From NCBI RefSeq assembly GCF_047496725.1, contig NC_132974.1, positions 10,211,001-10,275,000 of the forward strand: a DNA stretch of 64,000 nucleotides. Direction: 5' to 3'. Origin of the DNA: Anoplolepis gracilipes. Lineage: Eukaryota > Arthropoda > Insecta > Hymenoptera > Formicidae. The notes under the pieces were generated by a model. It had not been told where the DNA came from. It was given only the letters and a program-made list of their open reading frames with translations, and made no database searches. This document shows, piece by piece, positions 27,056-39,689 of the stretch. Within the stretch, counting starts at the first letter, position 1. Every line of letters starts with the position of its first letter. A program made the translations under genes and the position numbers.

Positions 27056-30000
27056 TCAATTATATTGTTCAGGTAGTACGTAAGAAATATCATCCCACGG
27101 ATGGCGATAAAGGCCTTGCTTTAATCTCCTCTGGTCCATATAATGACCTAAAAGAAAAATTTGTTTATTAGAAATTAATGATATTTATATTATCTTTTCA
27201 TGTAATGAAAGCACATAATGTATATAACGTAGAATAATAAAATGTAAGATATATGTAGGGTAATATAATAATATTAATATAAATATAAACAATATAATAT
27301 ATAATAATTAATATAAATATACATGCATATATAACCGTACCGATAAATCCTATACTTCGACCAAGGATGAAAAGACTATTTATGGCACCTATTTCAATAT
27401 ATTCTTGCGCCTCTTCTCTCGTAAAACTACCACTGTTCCGTAGCATATCGACAAAAGCGCTGGCGATAATTCCATCCACATTAAGAATTAAATTAGGTTT
27501 CTTGCTGGTCGTTATTTTCTCAACCTCCAAGGCATATTCAACCAAAGGTTTCGCCGGAAAATTTTCCAACACAAATTCCTTGATAAGCTTGACACGCATA
27601 TCTGGATTATTAATCGACTTGACACGATGACCGATACCCATAATTAGTTTGCCCTTTTTACGCGTGTTATTTACAAATTCTTGCGGATGTAGACCAGCGT
27701 CGTATGCCTCGGAAAACATGCGAGCCGCGCCGTCTAAGGCACCACCGAAACGATCACCCTGTAAATTAATATCTTTTTCGAATCCAAGTATCTCTCGAAG
27801 AAACGTACATCCCCTTCGTTAAGTTTCCCGTACTCTTTACTTACGATTGTCAAAAGTCCGGAAACGAGAGAGCTGACTAAATCTTTTCCAGCGCGCGCGC
27901 AAACGATGGTATTGTGAGCCCCAGAAACAGCCGGACCGTGATCAGCTGTGAGCATCAACGACATTTCGAGAAATTTACAGTAAGTTGGGGGTAAGCAACG
28001 CTGAAACCACAAAAGTGACACGACACCGCCGATGCCCACGTTTTGCTTCAGCACTTCAGTTACAGGCATACCAGCGTACAATAATTCCTGTCCACGTTCA
28101 TCGCAAATAGAGGTCATAAATGACGCAGGTTTACGTATTAGACCAAGTTCCTGTTTATACAATACATACATAAGTATTATTATTATATATACATAATGAT
28201 TTAATCTTCAATTATTTAAAAAAAAAATGACAATTACATATGCAAAAACTTATTTACTATAACAAATAGTTTTAATCAAATAATATGACAACGTTAAAGT
28301 ACATAATATTGTCATATATGGAAGAGAAATAAGAGATGAGAAAAAAAATACTTCATTTATTTAATTTTGTTGAAAACGAGAAAAACAATTGATCTGTGAC
28401 ACACATTTCCTTAACACACATAAATTAGCTTTATAAATGTTATATCACTTTTCTTTCTTGATAACGAAAATATTATATAGTAGATCAATATAGATAAAAC
28501 TTACCCTGGCCCAATTATAATCCATTGGTACTGTCGGTGGTGGAACTTCGGGTTTCGGTACTATTGTGCCGTCTTTCACCAGCTTTTCGTAAACGTTTTG
28601 TATGAGATCACCGAGAGTGTCAAAGCTGTCCGGGACGTACGCACCGGCGGCCTTCAACGCTGCGTTTTTCGCGGAAGCTGTTTCAAGATTGGAATGCGCG
28701 ATTGAGCCAGCATGGCCAAACTGCACTTCGGAGTTGAACATACTGGCACAAGTACCGATGCACCAAGCCACCAACGGCTTTGTAATCTTGCGATTTTTCA
28801 ACGCTTCGCATACTTCGTATTCCTCGACACCGCCGACTTCTCCAAGCAGTACGATCAGTTCCGCGTCTGGATTATTTTGATAACGCATTATGTGATCCAT
28901 GAAAGTAGTTCCCGGATATCGATCTCCACCGATAGCGACACCTTCTAGTACACCGTTGGAAGCCTTTGAGATAATGTTATTTAACTCGTTTGACATGCCA
29001 CCGGAACGAGAAACGTAAGCGACACTGAAAATAACGTTCTTTGTGAGTCAACATTGTCGTCGTTGTTGTTAATCAATCGATTTTCATAATTGTCATATAC
29101 GCTACAGTATATTACCTGCCAGGTCTATATAATTTGCTATGCAGAATATTATCCATCATTCCACCGGTATTACCGATCTTAAAGCAGCCCGGTTTCACTC
29201 CTCCCACAGTCGCTGGTCCGATTATAGTCACATTTTTTCGTTGCGCCGCTAAGATTAATTTTCTAGTCATATTTTCAGGTATACCTTCCGCAATTATTGC
29301 AATCGTTCTGATTTGCGGAAATTGCAATGTTTCCATAGTACTTTCATAGGCGGATCTTAGAGAGGCAAATGTAACCATTACATCCGCATCGGTATGCTTA
29401 GCCATAGCGTCTTTCATTTGTTTATAGACAGGGATGAGGACCTATTTAAAAAAAAAAAATTAAATATAACCATCAATATTTTACGATTATTCTCATTATA
29501 AACTTATTAAAATGCTTTTTGTTGTTGATTCTTTATCCCTATTCAAAACTCACCTCCTTATGGCCCCAGTAAAATTTTTGCTTGTGATCACCAGTAAACG
29601 GATAAACAATAGCAGCAACAGATGGCTCAAATCTTCGACAAACAAAATCAAAATCCAACATACTCTGTACAGCCCTCGTCTGCATACCCCAGATGATAGA
29701 TTTCGTTTTATTACTGAAAAGTTGTCTGTTGTCCGAATCTACTGCATCAGTAGCTCTTAGTTTAGGTTGCTCTAATGGTAATTTATTTTTGGACGGTGTA
29801 GATGGTGGTCCGACATCCTGTCCGGAAGGCAAGAGAAAGTTTGCAGTTGAAAATTCTTGAGCTTCTGGATCAGGGATCGGTTTCTTTCCTAATGCCATAG
29901 CGCATATGGCTGTCATATGCGTCTCGGGACCGAATACATAAACGGGAATCCCTAACCGTCTACCAACTTCCCGTATTATTCTATTAAGAATAATATTCTT

Positions 30001-32164
30001 TTAAAAATAATATTTTATTTTTTTTATTGATCATATAAAAAGTTTCTTTCTTTCACCTTAAACCCTCTTGATAATTAGGTCCGGCTCGTCTTACAAAAAT
30101 TCGTATATCATGCTCCACCAATTTAGGCTGATATTCCTGAAGGGCCTTAACAATTCCTTTAAATGTTGCAGCTACATTTGTAAAGTTAGCAATTCCGCCT
30201 CCTATAATGAGCACTTTGCCATCGGCACGCTTTGTTTTCGTCATCAAACTTAAAATAGTTTTTGCGTATTCGTAAGTTTGTTGTTCGCTAGGAGCGCCAG
30301 AGTATTCGCCGTAATTCGCCAACTCATCCGCTGCACCCAAGTCGCAAATCGTATCCGAATATATTACAGACGCACCTGTAATCAATCATCAATCTATAGT
30401 ATTTTATATAAATTAGCCACGAAATAATAAGTTTTTATATATAAACATCTACCGACCACCACCAGCAACCATTGTCCATATGCGGCCGTTTGGATTAAGA
30501 ATCGTCAATTTTAAACTGGCGCCTGACTTGGCATCCAAATCGGCTATGTAGGCCTCTTCTGGATAAGCATCCCTTCCAAATGGTGGTGGATAATCGATTT
30601 CACCCCAATCCGGTTTACATACGAAATCTGCCGTAGTGTCCAGTTTGGCTGCGAGATCAAGAATATAGATCGCGGAGTCTGTTACCACCAACGGATTGAT
30701 CTCCATGTATGTAAAATATAAATTAATGTAAAGCTTATAAAGAGATTCTATGAATTCAGCAATCATCCTGTATTAGAAAAAAAAACTTATATAAATAACC
30801 AAAATTTTAATCAGTTTATAATTATTTACAATGATTATAGGCATCATTACACTTTTTTATCGTCTGTGACATTAGACAGAAGTCTATTAATCAACGTAGC
30901 TCGATCGGGCAACTCGCCGCCAACTGGTATGTCTAATTTCAAAGCTTTAGCATCGACATCTCCGATATCGACACCTCCCTGATGATGAAATAGTATAGTG
31001 TCAGCTTTACGATGAGAATAAATACAGATATAAACTTCCTCTTCCTGTAACGTAAATAAGTACAATGCACCAAATGCTACAAAAATATCTAAAAGTATGA
31101 AATAACATCTATTTTTAGCATAATTGAAATATACGCATGTCTAGACAAATCACTAAACAAATTCTTTCCAAAAAAAAGTTATTGTATAAAAGAAATGTTT
31201 TATATGTATTTTATTGATTGAACATGTTTTTCCTACAAAAATATTGATATCATAAATAAAATTGTCACCTACACATGAGGTAATAAAAATTATATATAAA
31301 ATTTAATTTATTCACTACTACATATCATTACTATATTCCATTAAAGTGCAATATTTTATACCGCGTACTTTACATGAGTACATATTTGTGTGCTTTAATA
31401 TATGATTATCAACTTCAAAAGATATTTTAAAATAAAATATTTAAATAAAATATTCTAAAAGCACAATACGATTATACATGTACGTATATATCAATACAAA
31501 GTTGATAGAATTGATTAAAAATAAGAAACTTTAATATAAAAAAACTTTGCGTTGTTAATTTTCATTTTTGCATCATATTTTAATTATTTGCAACATTTGA
31601 ATATTTTTAATAATAATTTTTATTTATATAATAATCGCGATGTTATTTTTGATTGACAAAGAAACATCAGATGTTTTGTATTAAATTTTTTAATTCTTTC
31701 TTTATCTACTTTATATTAATATATTATGTATATAATTTTACATAAATTTTACACAAATTTTGATTTTTCAAAAGATAGGCATTTAGAGAAATCATATATA
31801 AAAAAATACAAAAAAGCCTTACCGGTTTGTGCGGAACGAATGGTTCGATTATAAATGTTTTTAACTTTCCAGTCGCTTTGCCAACGCGTTGCTCTTTATT
31901 CATGCGTTGCTCCACCCATTTTTGTACCGTAGATAAATCTGCATTCACTTTGATTAATCCGAGTTTTCCTCGGCGCTTAATTAGTTGATCTGGTTTTACG
32001 ACTAGTTTCTCCGTCTTGATCCACGGATATTCGTTGGCAACATCGATCCAATTTGTATTTTCCGTAATAGGTACAAATCTACATTTCGCTACTTTTGTTC
32101 CAGGAGAAAGCTTACGATTAATTAAATCCTTTCCGGTCGCCTCGCGAATTGCCTTTGCTGCCAT
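27056..32164 (-). CDS. ACLY: ATP-citrate lyase (ATP-citrate synthase)
   Basis: Cytosolic enzyme: citrate + CoA + ATP gives acetyl-CoA + oxaloacetate + ADP + Pi; it feeds fatty-acid and sterol-precursor synthesis and histone acetylation. Ten coding exons (minus): 32164-31823, 31044-30851, 30767-30457, 30375-30057, 29980-29554, 29441-29116, 29024-28505, 28150-27845, 27758-27341 and 27147-27056; about 1084 residues (human 1101). It has the N-terminal ATP-grasp half ([35 protein letters not shown]), the CoA-binding and ligase part ([25 protein letters not shown]), the phospho-histidine loop (VQFGHAG, His744, equivalent to human His760) and the citrate-synthase-like C-terminus ([31 protein letters not shown]). 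The linker near residues 410-455 is shortened. The donor after 30457 is weak (GTCGGT), but it alone keeps the frame. Confidence 0.97.
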
Positions 32165-32355
32165 TTTCTTTTACAATTCCTGTCAACCGATCAAAATAAA
32201 TAAATTCACAATATTATTCAGATATTATGTGAAGGATATTTGGACGATACATTGCTAAATAATACATATGAGGATATGGAAGATAATTTGTCCATAAAAA
32301 TTTATTTCTACGAAAAAATGCACTTGAGCGAAAAAGATTTATTATTAATGTAATA

Positions 32356-32387
32356 TACTTAACATATTTTTAAAAATATGTTAAGTA
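32356..32387. repeat. Perfect 32-bp AT-rich palindrome
   Basis: Arms 32356-32371 and 32372-32387 (TACTTAACATATTTTT and its complement) pair with no spacer. It lies about 190 bases upstream of the ACLY ATG. Confidence 0.8.
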
Positions 32388-32489
32388 ATAATGTAAACTT
32401 TAATGTTATACATATTACAAAATGATCTTAAAAAATATTCAAATTGTATTATCTTTTTCACTCGTACTTTCTTGCGTAACTAATTATAT

Positions 32490-32506
32490 CACGTGATCAA
32501 CACGTA
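32490..32506. promoter_or_regulatory. ChoRE-like paired E-box upstream of ACLY
   Basis: CACGTG (32490-32495), a 5-base spacer, then CACGTA (32501-32506). The carbohydrate response element bound by Mondo/ChREBP-Mlx is two E-box-like hexamers exactly five bases apart; this matches 11 of 12 positions of CAYGYG-N5-CRCRTG. The first box also reads ATCACGTGAT, the E-box form that SREBP can bind. It lies about 326 bases upstream of the ACLY start codon. ACLY is a known target of both factors in animals; binding here is inferred. Confidence 0.5.
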
Positions 32507-32986
32507 CAATTCAATTATAGGTATATTCCTTTGCGATGAATGCAAATAATAATATATTTAATAATATATTCCTTTGTGATATAAATGCAGATAATTGGCT
32601 GCTTGAGATATATAATTTAAATTGAGAGAAGTTAGAATTTCATGTAAATGCAAAACATGCATTTAATAATGTTCTCTATGATAACTGATCTATTCAATAT
32701 TAACCTTAAGATAAGATTAATAAATTATTGAATTAATAAATTTATCATTATTAATTTTTAATCTACTTAGATTTATTTTTTTGCGTATGCGACCTTGCGC
32801 TCAGTTCTTATTAGCTATCGTTAATTTTCGTAATTTATTTGTCATACTTATTGTTAAGACTTTTCGACCTTTATTTGATCGTAAGAAAAAATTTCCGAAA
32901 CTGAAATTGTATAATAGAACTTTTACAAATAAATGGCTCCTTCGATTATTTTTTGTATTAAAATTATTACGATAAATGAATATTTC

Positions 32987-33256
32987 TCGAGGAGTTGGTC
33001 ACTGAGGTAATTTTTGTACATGGGCTAGGTAATTTAGCGGCAATCCCAGCAAAATTCTGGGTAATCCAAGGTTATTTTTAGTAAATCTAAATAATTTTTA
33101 GCGTTAAAATAATAGTAAAGTAAAATTTCTTTTTCAAAATTTATTTTTAATTTGAGATACTTAGGTAATCTTAAGTAATCCGAGGTATAATTTAAAGGTA
33201 ATCCGTATCAAAGGGTAATTTTTATATATTATAACTGTTAGTGACCAACCCCTCGA
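32987..33256. mobile_element. Short non-autonomous DNA transposon, 270 bp, with target duplication
   Basis: Terminal inverted repeats of 17 bases, TCGAGGAGTTGGTCACT at the left and, inverted, TCGAGGGGTTGGTCACT at the right (one mismatch). The element is flanked on both sides by TATTTC (32981-32986 and 33257-33262), a perfect 6-bp target duplication. The inside repeats GGTAAT / GGTAATCC at least six times in both halves, like subterminal transposase sites. It has no coding capacity. Confidence 0.82.
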
Positions 33257-33614
33257 TATTTCTCTACCTGTGAAAACGTTTGATTTCACGTGGACGTCGT
33301 TGTTTTTGCCGTCACTCGCGATACTTAACTGTGAATGTTCAATGTGAATCACGATAATATGTAATACTGCCATATTCCCGCATGATATCGCAAGATATCG
33401 TACGATTTTACGAAGACTCTTTTTATGATACGTTTTGTACTCCATCCTCTATCTCTCTCTCTCTCTCTTATACTTTATCTCACGTTTATGTCACATATGT
33501 ATATGTGTTCAAATGTATATAGCTTGCTTACGAATATCGCACAGAAATAGAATATATCGATATCACATGTCTTTCTTGTGATCCTCTATAAAAAATGTAC
33601 AGTCGAGACGGATA

Positions 33615-33632
33615 ATTAATCACGTGATTAAT
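33615..33632. promoter_or_regulatory. 18-bp palindrome centred on a CACGTG E-box
   Basis: ATTAATCACGTGATTAAT is a perfect palindrome; the TCACGTGA core is the form preferred by MITF/TFEB, USF and SREBP proteins. It lies about 1.45 kb upstream of ACLY. Confidence 0.35.
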
Positions 33633-35739
33633 GGCGTGACATAATTTCAATTAATATCTTTAATAAATTTTGTGGCACGATTATTAATATGTATAAGTAT
33701 CCGTTATCTATCTCTGATTTTAGTATATGCGAAAGAGAGATCATTTCTTTCTCATAACTTTACATCTTAAAATGTGAAATTTTAGAGTAGTATAACATAA
33801 AACTAAAGATAAAATAAAATTCTAAAATAAAAAATAATATATGATCTATTTATATTACAAATTGAAGTAAACTTTAGCATCTCCTCTCTCCAATAAACTT
33901 GATTTTGACGTCCAACCTTGAGTAACTTTAGAAAGGATTTTAAAGATAAAATATCAAGGTTTTAAAGAAAAATACGCCAATGTAAAAATTTATTTTTATA
34001 AAGTTTTTTTCTCTTATTTTCAGCTTTTTTACATGTGCTCATGCACATTTAAATATTTACATAAATTATTAAGATATAGAAAACAAAGATTTATTTAATT
34101 TAGCAATTTTTTTTATTAAAATGTAAGACGTGAGGCTGATGTTTTTTTGTAGAAATTCATTTGAGACTTCCAATTTTCAATAATTTTTTATTTATATATT
34201 ATTATTTTTAACAATTCTTTAAAAGTTCTTTTTAAGTTAAAGTTTTGACAGTTAAAACTAAAAAAAATGACTCAGAATAAACTAAAAAATTAAATATCTA
34301 TGCATTGCTTTATAAAAATTCTCTCTTTTCAAATTCTAAAAGCTTTATATGCTACATTTCTACATAAGTTATAAAAAAATGTTTAAGAGCAAAAAATATC
34401 GATTACCTATAATTGAAAAGAGACAAAAAAAACATTGTACACATCGAAATGAAGTATTAATAAATATGACTGTACACGCGAATCCTATATTTTAGTTTTG
34501 TAAATACTAGTTTACACCTTTTAGCACCGCTGAATAAAATTAAATCTGTTTTTCCTAGATACACTTAATTTTTTCTCGATAATTACGTATTCGCTCGGCA
34601 ATTCTTTTGCAATTATACCAGTTCTTAATGTGTAAATACTATAATATATGATTTTAAAAACTCGCGGAAGAAATTGTAATAATAATTATAAATATAAAAT
34701 CGTTAATTATCGAACCGTGAAATATCGCCAATATATCATTATTATAAGTTTACGCATCGAGAAAATCGGTCTTTCCGTTATACGCATTTCATACAGCGGA
34801 GAGACGGTCGTGATAAAAGAGATAATTAGCTATATACATAAAATATATCGATTAAAATTACATATATCTTATTGTACATTATTATGTAATTGTAGAATAA
34901 AATGCAGATTTTTTGTTTGCATACAATTACCATATAATGTGCACATAACTTCTTTTATACGCGTTTTTCTCACTTTGTCACCGATACATACATATATTAT
35001 ACAAGGTCATTATGCATATTATGCTGACAGTAAATGGTAGCAAGAGGCCATTGATAGGACGCGGCATATAATGTCATATAACATTGTAGTATCGAAATAT
35101 TCAATATTTTTTTTCACCAGATTCTTTAATCATTGACTCAAACAAGCTAAATTTTAAGTGGAAAGAAAAAAGCGAAAATTCATCATGGAAGATGCAAATT
35201 CAAATCCTTGTCAAATATCTGTTCATTTTCGATGCCAGAAAATGTGATTCGATTAAATAACACTAATTTATGTTTCGCCTATTTACTCGTTTTCGATAGA
35301 TGAAAAGGGAAAGTCAGAGTCAAAACTTACACACAGATATAAACAAGCACTTAAATTAATTTTAAATAACTGCGTCTGCACGTCTTAATACATAACACTC
35401 AAATAATTACGAATCAATCGCAGGAAATGTACTGTGTATCACACAGTACACGCATACACAGTATTCCAAGAGCTTTAAAAGATTTATGATTTCGATTATT
35501 TCGATTCATACGCGTTGTTTATATAATAATCTCTTAACCGTTTATTGATTTATTAAGTGTTACTAAATAGTCTTTATATGTGTTTTCTCTTCTCATACCA
35601 TCAAGTGAAGAGTGAAGACTAAGCATATTTTTCGATGAATAGGAGTTATATTGGGAACGAATAAAGAATTCTTCGAAACTGTTTAGCTCTAAAAACATCA
35701 CTTAAAATGCTCAAGGACAGTAATTTAACATTGTTTTTG

Positions 35740-35742
<3 letters not shown>

Positions 35743-35776
<34 letters not shown>
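35743..35776. repeat. (TA)n microsatellite
   Basis: About 34 bases of TA dinucleotide in intergenic DNA. Confidence 0.95.
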
Positions 35777-35779
<3 letters not shown>

Positions 35780-37179
35780 GAAATAAATTAAAAATAATTC
35801 CCGTATGCGTTATACTGACACAATATATATTCACATTTTTAAGCATCAAAAAATTCAAATGATATTTAGGGTTAAATTAATCTTTGTAAAGTTAACATAA
35901 ATCTATATGTATACACATCTATGTATATATATATTTATCATTACGCAAAACAATCTTTCAATGTTATCTACCTAGAAAAGATAAGAAACACACGTCGTCC
36001 GATCGCGAATAAAGAACTGAAATGTCTTTTTTTTTACTTTGCATCTTTAACGATTCTCGCTTGCATAATAGAAAATGTGGAACGTACGTACGTGTACGTA
36101 AATGATTAGCATTTCAAATATTATGATAAAACACTATGAGTAGAAATTTTTTAATCTTATTATTAGAAATTCCTAATCAAAGCGGAAGAAACATAGTACA
36201 TTGTACTATGTGCAGATAGATAAATATCAACATTATTAAAGAAAATTTTTAAATATAACATTAAATAATATATATTCATAATTCTTTTTGGTAAGCTTTT
36301 CACGCAAGAGTTTTGTACATTTTAAATAAATGATATACTTATTACAAAAAAATTTTTTTAATTAAAATAAATGATCAAATATCATTCAAAACGTGTTGTT
36401 TCAATTATATTAAGTATTATTGGATAATAAATTTACGACAAATCCAAAAGAAACTTTCGATAGTCACTGGAATTAAGAATTCAATATGCTAAAAAATTTA
36501 GCAATGTAAAACATTTTTTTTTCAATTTTCTTCATTCCAACCTCAATCGGGGTCAAATATTTCCTCTATTTTATCGTGTAAATATTTCCATTCTTTGTCT
36601 ACCATATGCGCAAGATAAAAATATCATTATCTAACATTCCGCCTTTCACTCACTTTCTCTAACGTAATCACGTGGTCATCATGCAAATGAGTATAGTGAG
36701 AAAGTAGCGAGAGAAAGAGGAAAGAATCTTAGGGTTAAGCAGAAACAGCTGGTTCGAAGAGAATTTCAACAATATAAAAAACAGCTGATTTATAGTGAGA
36801 AACGTAGAATATAGGAATGACAGAAAGGCAGAAATAGAATGTGTCAATAATAAATGCCTGATCAATAAGTTCGAAATTTTTAGAAAACAACCGAGAAACG
36901 CAATATTTGATTAAAGTATTTATAATTTATATACAAATAATTTTTTTTGTAACTACACACACCAATACACACATATATATATATTGTAACTATAAAATTA
37001 ATTGTATTTATATTTTATATGTATATATCTTTGACAACTAGTATAATCACTATCACGATATTGAACACTATTTTTTTCCGTTACAACATTTTTTAAAATG
37101 TTACAAACGCTAAATTTGTATATAATACCTGAAATATTTATCCGCCGCGCTAATTCATACGAATGTCGTTAATTACTCT

Positions 37180-37860
37180 TCGTGTCCTATTAATATTCGT
37201 GAATGAAAAGTGACGTGGTTGTATCATATGATTGGCGGAACGAAAGCGTCAGTAGCGAGCAGCGAAAGGTTTATCGAAATTCATGATAGAACTGAACGCA
37301 GAAGAGGTTAGAAGTCCGGGGTACTCGATATTTATAACAGATTGAAATCTATTATCTTCTCATCGGCAATTAATTGTTTTAACGGACAAGCTACTCACAC
37401 GTCACAATCGGCACAATCGGCGCAAGCCGGCTTCGTAAAACGTCGAAACTTTGGCAGATCTTGCACAATTTCGAGAGCGATACCGAACGTGCATCCACTT
37501 GCTCGCACTGCCGTGAAAAGATTGCTTGAGACTTGAGATTCTCTTCTTGACTGCTTCAAGAAATATTGCCACAATACCGGAACGAAATATAACTTGGGAA
37601 CTCGCTTTCCCACGAGTCGAACGAAAACAAGCCAAGCGACATTGTGTCTCGCATCGCCTTTATAAATCGTCGATGTAATATAATTAAGACAGTTGGGATA
37701 GAAAATGTTAAAAATTCTAATTTTATTCAAAGCTACTGTTTCTAAAAATATCAGCTTTCACGCCCTCACGTTGGTCATGGATGCCATTATAGCGTAACGA
37801 TAACTGTGACGTCACGGGCAAACGTCATATCGGACGATCTTTTTTCCACGTATGTATGTA
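37180..37860. promoter_or_regulatory. CG-rich promoter-like island
   Basis: This 680-base stretch has many CG dinucleotides in AT-rich surroundings. It holds a reverse CCAAT (ATTGG near 37232), a full palindromic CRE (TGACGTCA, 37807-37814) and half-CREs (TGACGTGG). No coding exon can be anchored to it. It could be a distal promoter with a non-coding first exon of ACLY (minus) or the start of a non-coding transcript. Small open frames in it show no family resemblance. Confidence 0.35.
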
Positions 37861-38552
37861 CAAATACGTGGAACCAGTTGTAGAATCATCTTTTATAGGA
37901 TTCATCTAGTCGTGTCTTTTAGAATAGAATTAAATTATGATGAAATATAATGATACGTCATAAGACAATTATAAAAATAAAATATAAATATTTTTTCAAT
38001 TACAAGATTAGAAACAATAATTATTAGTTACATGATCATACAAACTCACCAACAGAGCAATGTAATTTAAATATACTGAATTATTTCTTTAAATATGAAA
38101 AGAATTTTTTTGCACTCAAATCGTTTTGAAACAAATTTTTTTCCATTTAACACAATCGCTGATTTAACTGATCACTGTGTATAGAAAAATAAAGAATATA
38201 TAACATTAATATATACATTTCTGCTCCCACATGTATATATTAAAATATTATTTTTTTTTTACTTATTTTATATGTTTTACATTTTTTGCAAAATTATATA
38301 CTATAATTATAAATACGTTGTTCTTTTCATTATTATTATTTGTGTAAACTCTGCTTAATTACTTAAAACTCTTTTTTACAAATATAATTATCAATGTATG
38401 TGATTGTAATTCACGATATTCTTTCTATATTGCTTATAGGCCTGTATGAATTGATATATAAATGATTCTGACTTTCTCTTTTTTTCGTACACTGTTCAAC
38501 GTTGCATGATATTTCTTAGAGGCATAGTCTCATTATAGTATCATATCATTGA

Positions 38553-39613
38553 TTATACTCTATTTTCCAATTTGGCAATGGTATCGTGCACACTTTCTAT
38601 TACACTATATATATATGGACGTTCCATTGGATTGACTTTCAACATTGACAAGATTAAGTTCTGCATATCCTGAAAAAGAAAGAAAAAACAATTTTATCTT
38701 TGAAATATTGATATTGTACAAATAAAGCATGAAAAGAAAAAGTCTAATTTTATTTAAAAGTTAAAATAAGAATTATATATTTATATATTTACTATAAATT
38801 AAATTTAATAAATCATGTATATATTTATAAAAATGTTTTAAATTAAATACATTTATAAATTTTAATATAAAAAAAGAGAGCAAACACACACTCCCTCTCC
38901 CTCTCTCTCTAAATATGATACTTTGAGAGTTTATTATAAACAACAAAAATATATTATTATTTATAATTAATTATTGAAAGTTTGTAATGTAAACTATAAT
39001 TTTATATATTTTCACATATAATATTATACATTTAATTTTTTAAAATATCTGACCAAAAAAACTAATGATTTTTTTGTGTATTTTTACACAAATGATAATA
39101 TTTATTTGAATACTACTCAATAAAGAAACAAAGACAATACAATTAGTATCTCATATCATTAATATTTAAATTGTGTGAGAAAATTAACATACAACTAAGT
39201 ATATAAAAATACTGTTTATTTGAATCAAAAATGTATTTTCTAATTTGTATAAATTTGTTAAAAAAAAAAAAAAAAAATAGATTTAGTAGTAATTTATATA
39301 TCATCAAGATTCAAATTTTGAAATGTAAAGTTGAAAAATATTACTAATAATAATAATGGTAGATAGATCTATAAGAAACGAAAGACATATTACCTCGTTA
39401 TATGGGGTATTTTCTGGAAATGTTACATGTGCACTCATCACAGCAAGAGCTACACTATCACCACGTTCGTAAACGGTATCAAAAGGAGATTTAAAGTAAC
39501 ATAATGCATATAATATACATCCCAATGACTGAAAAAGAAGCAAATTTATAATGAAGTCCAGTACACATATAGTTGTAAAACATATAATTGGAAAAATATA
39601 TTAAAAAAAGTAT

Positions 39614-39689
<76 letters not shown>

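Larger units (their letters stand above)
32165..38552. other. Intergenic region upstream of ACLY and downstream of STK16
   Basis: No coding gene is supported. It includes the ChoRE-like element (32490-32506), AT-rich palindromes, the transposon at 32987-33256, a CACGTG-centred palindrome (33615-33632), a (TA)n run (35743-35776) and the CG-rich island at 37180-37860. The ACLY 5' UTR and the STK16 3' UTR must lie at the two ends. Confidence 0.5.

Noticed and set aside
34648..35040. 130-codon plus-strand frame
   Set aside because: No recognisable domain and no promoter or splice context; probably chance.
37342..37730. Small frames on both strands in the CG-rich island
   Set aside because: CG-rich DNA has few stop codons; overlapping frames on both strands show no family signal.
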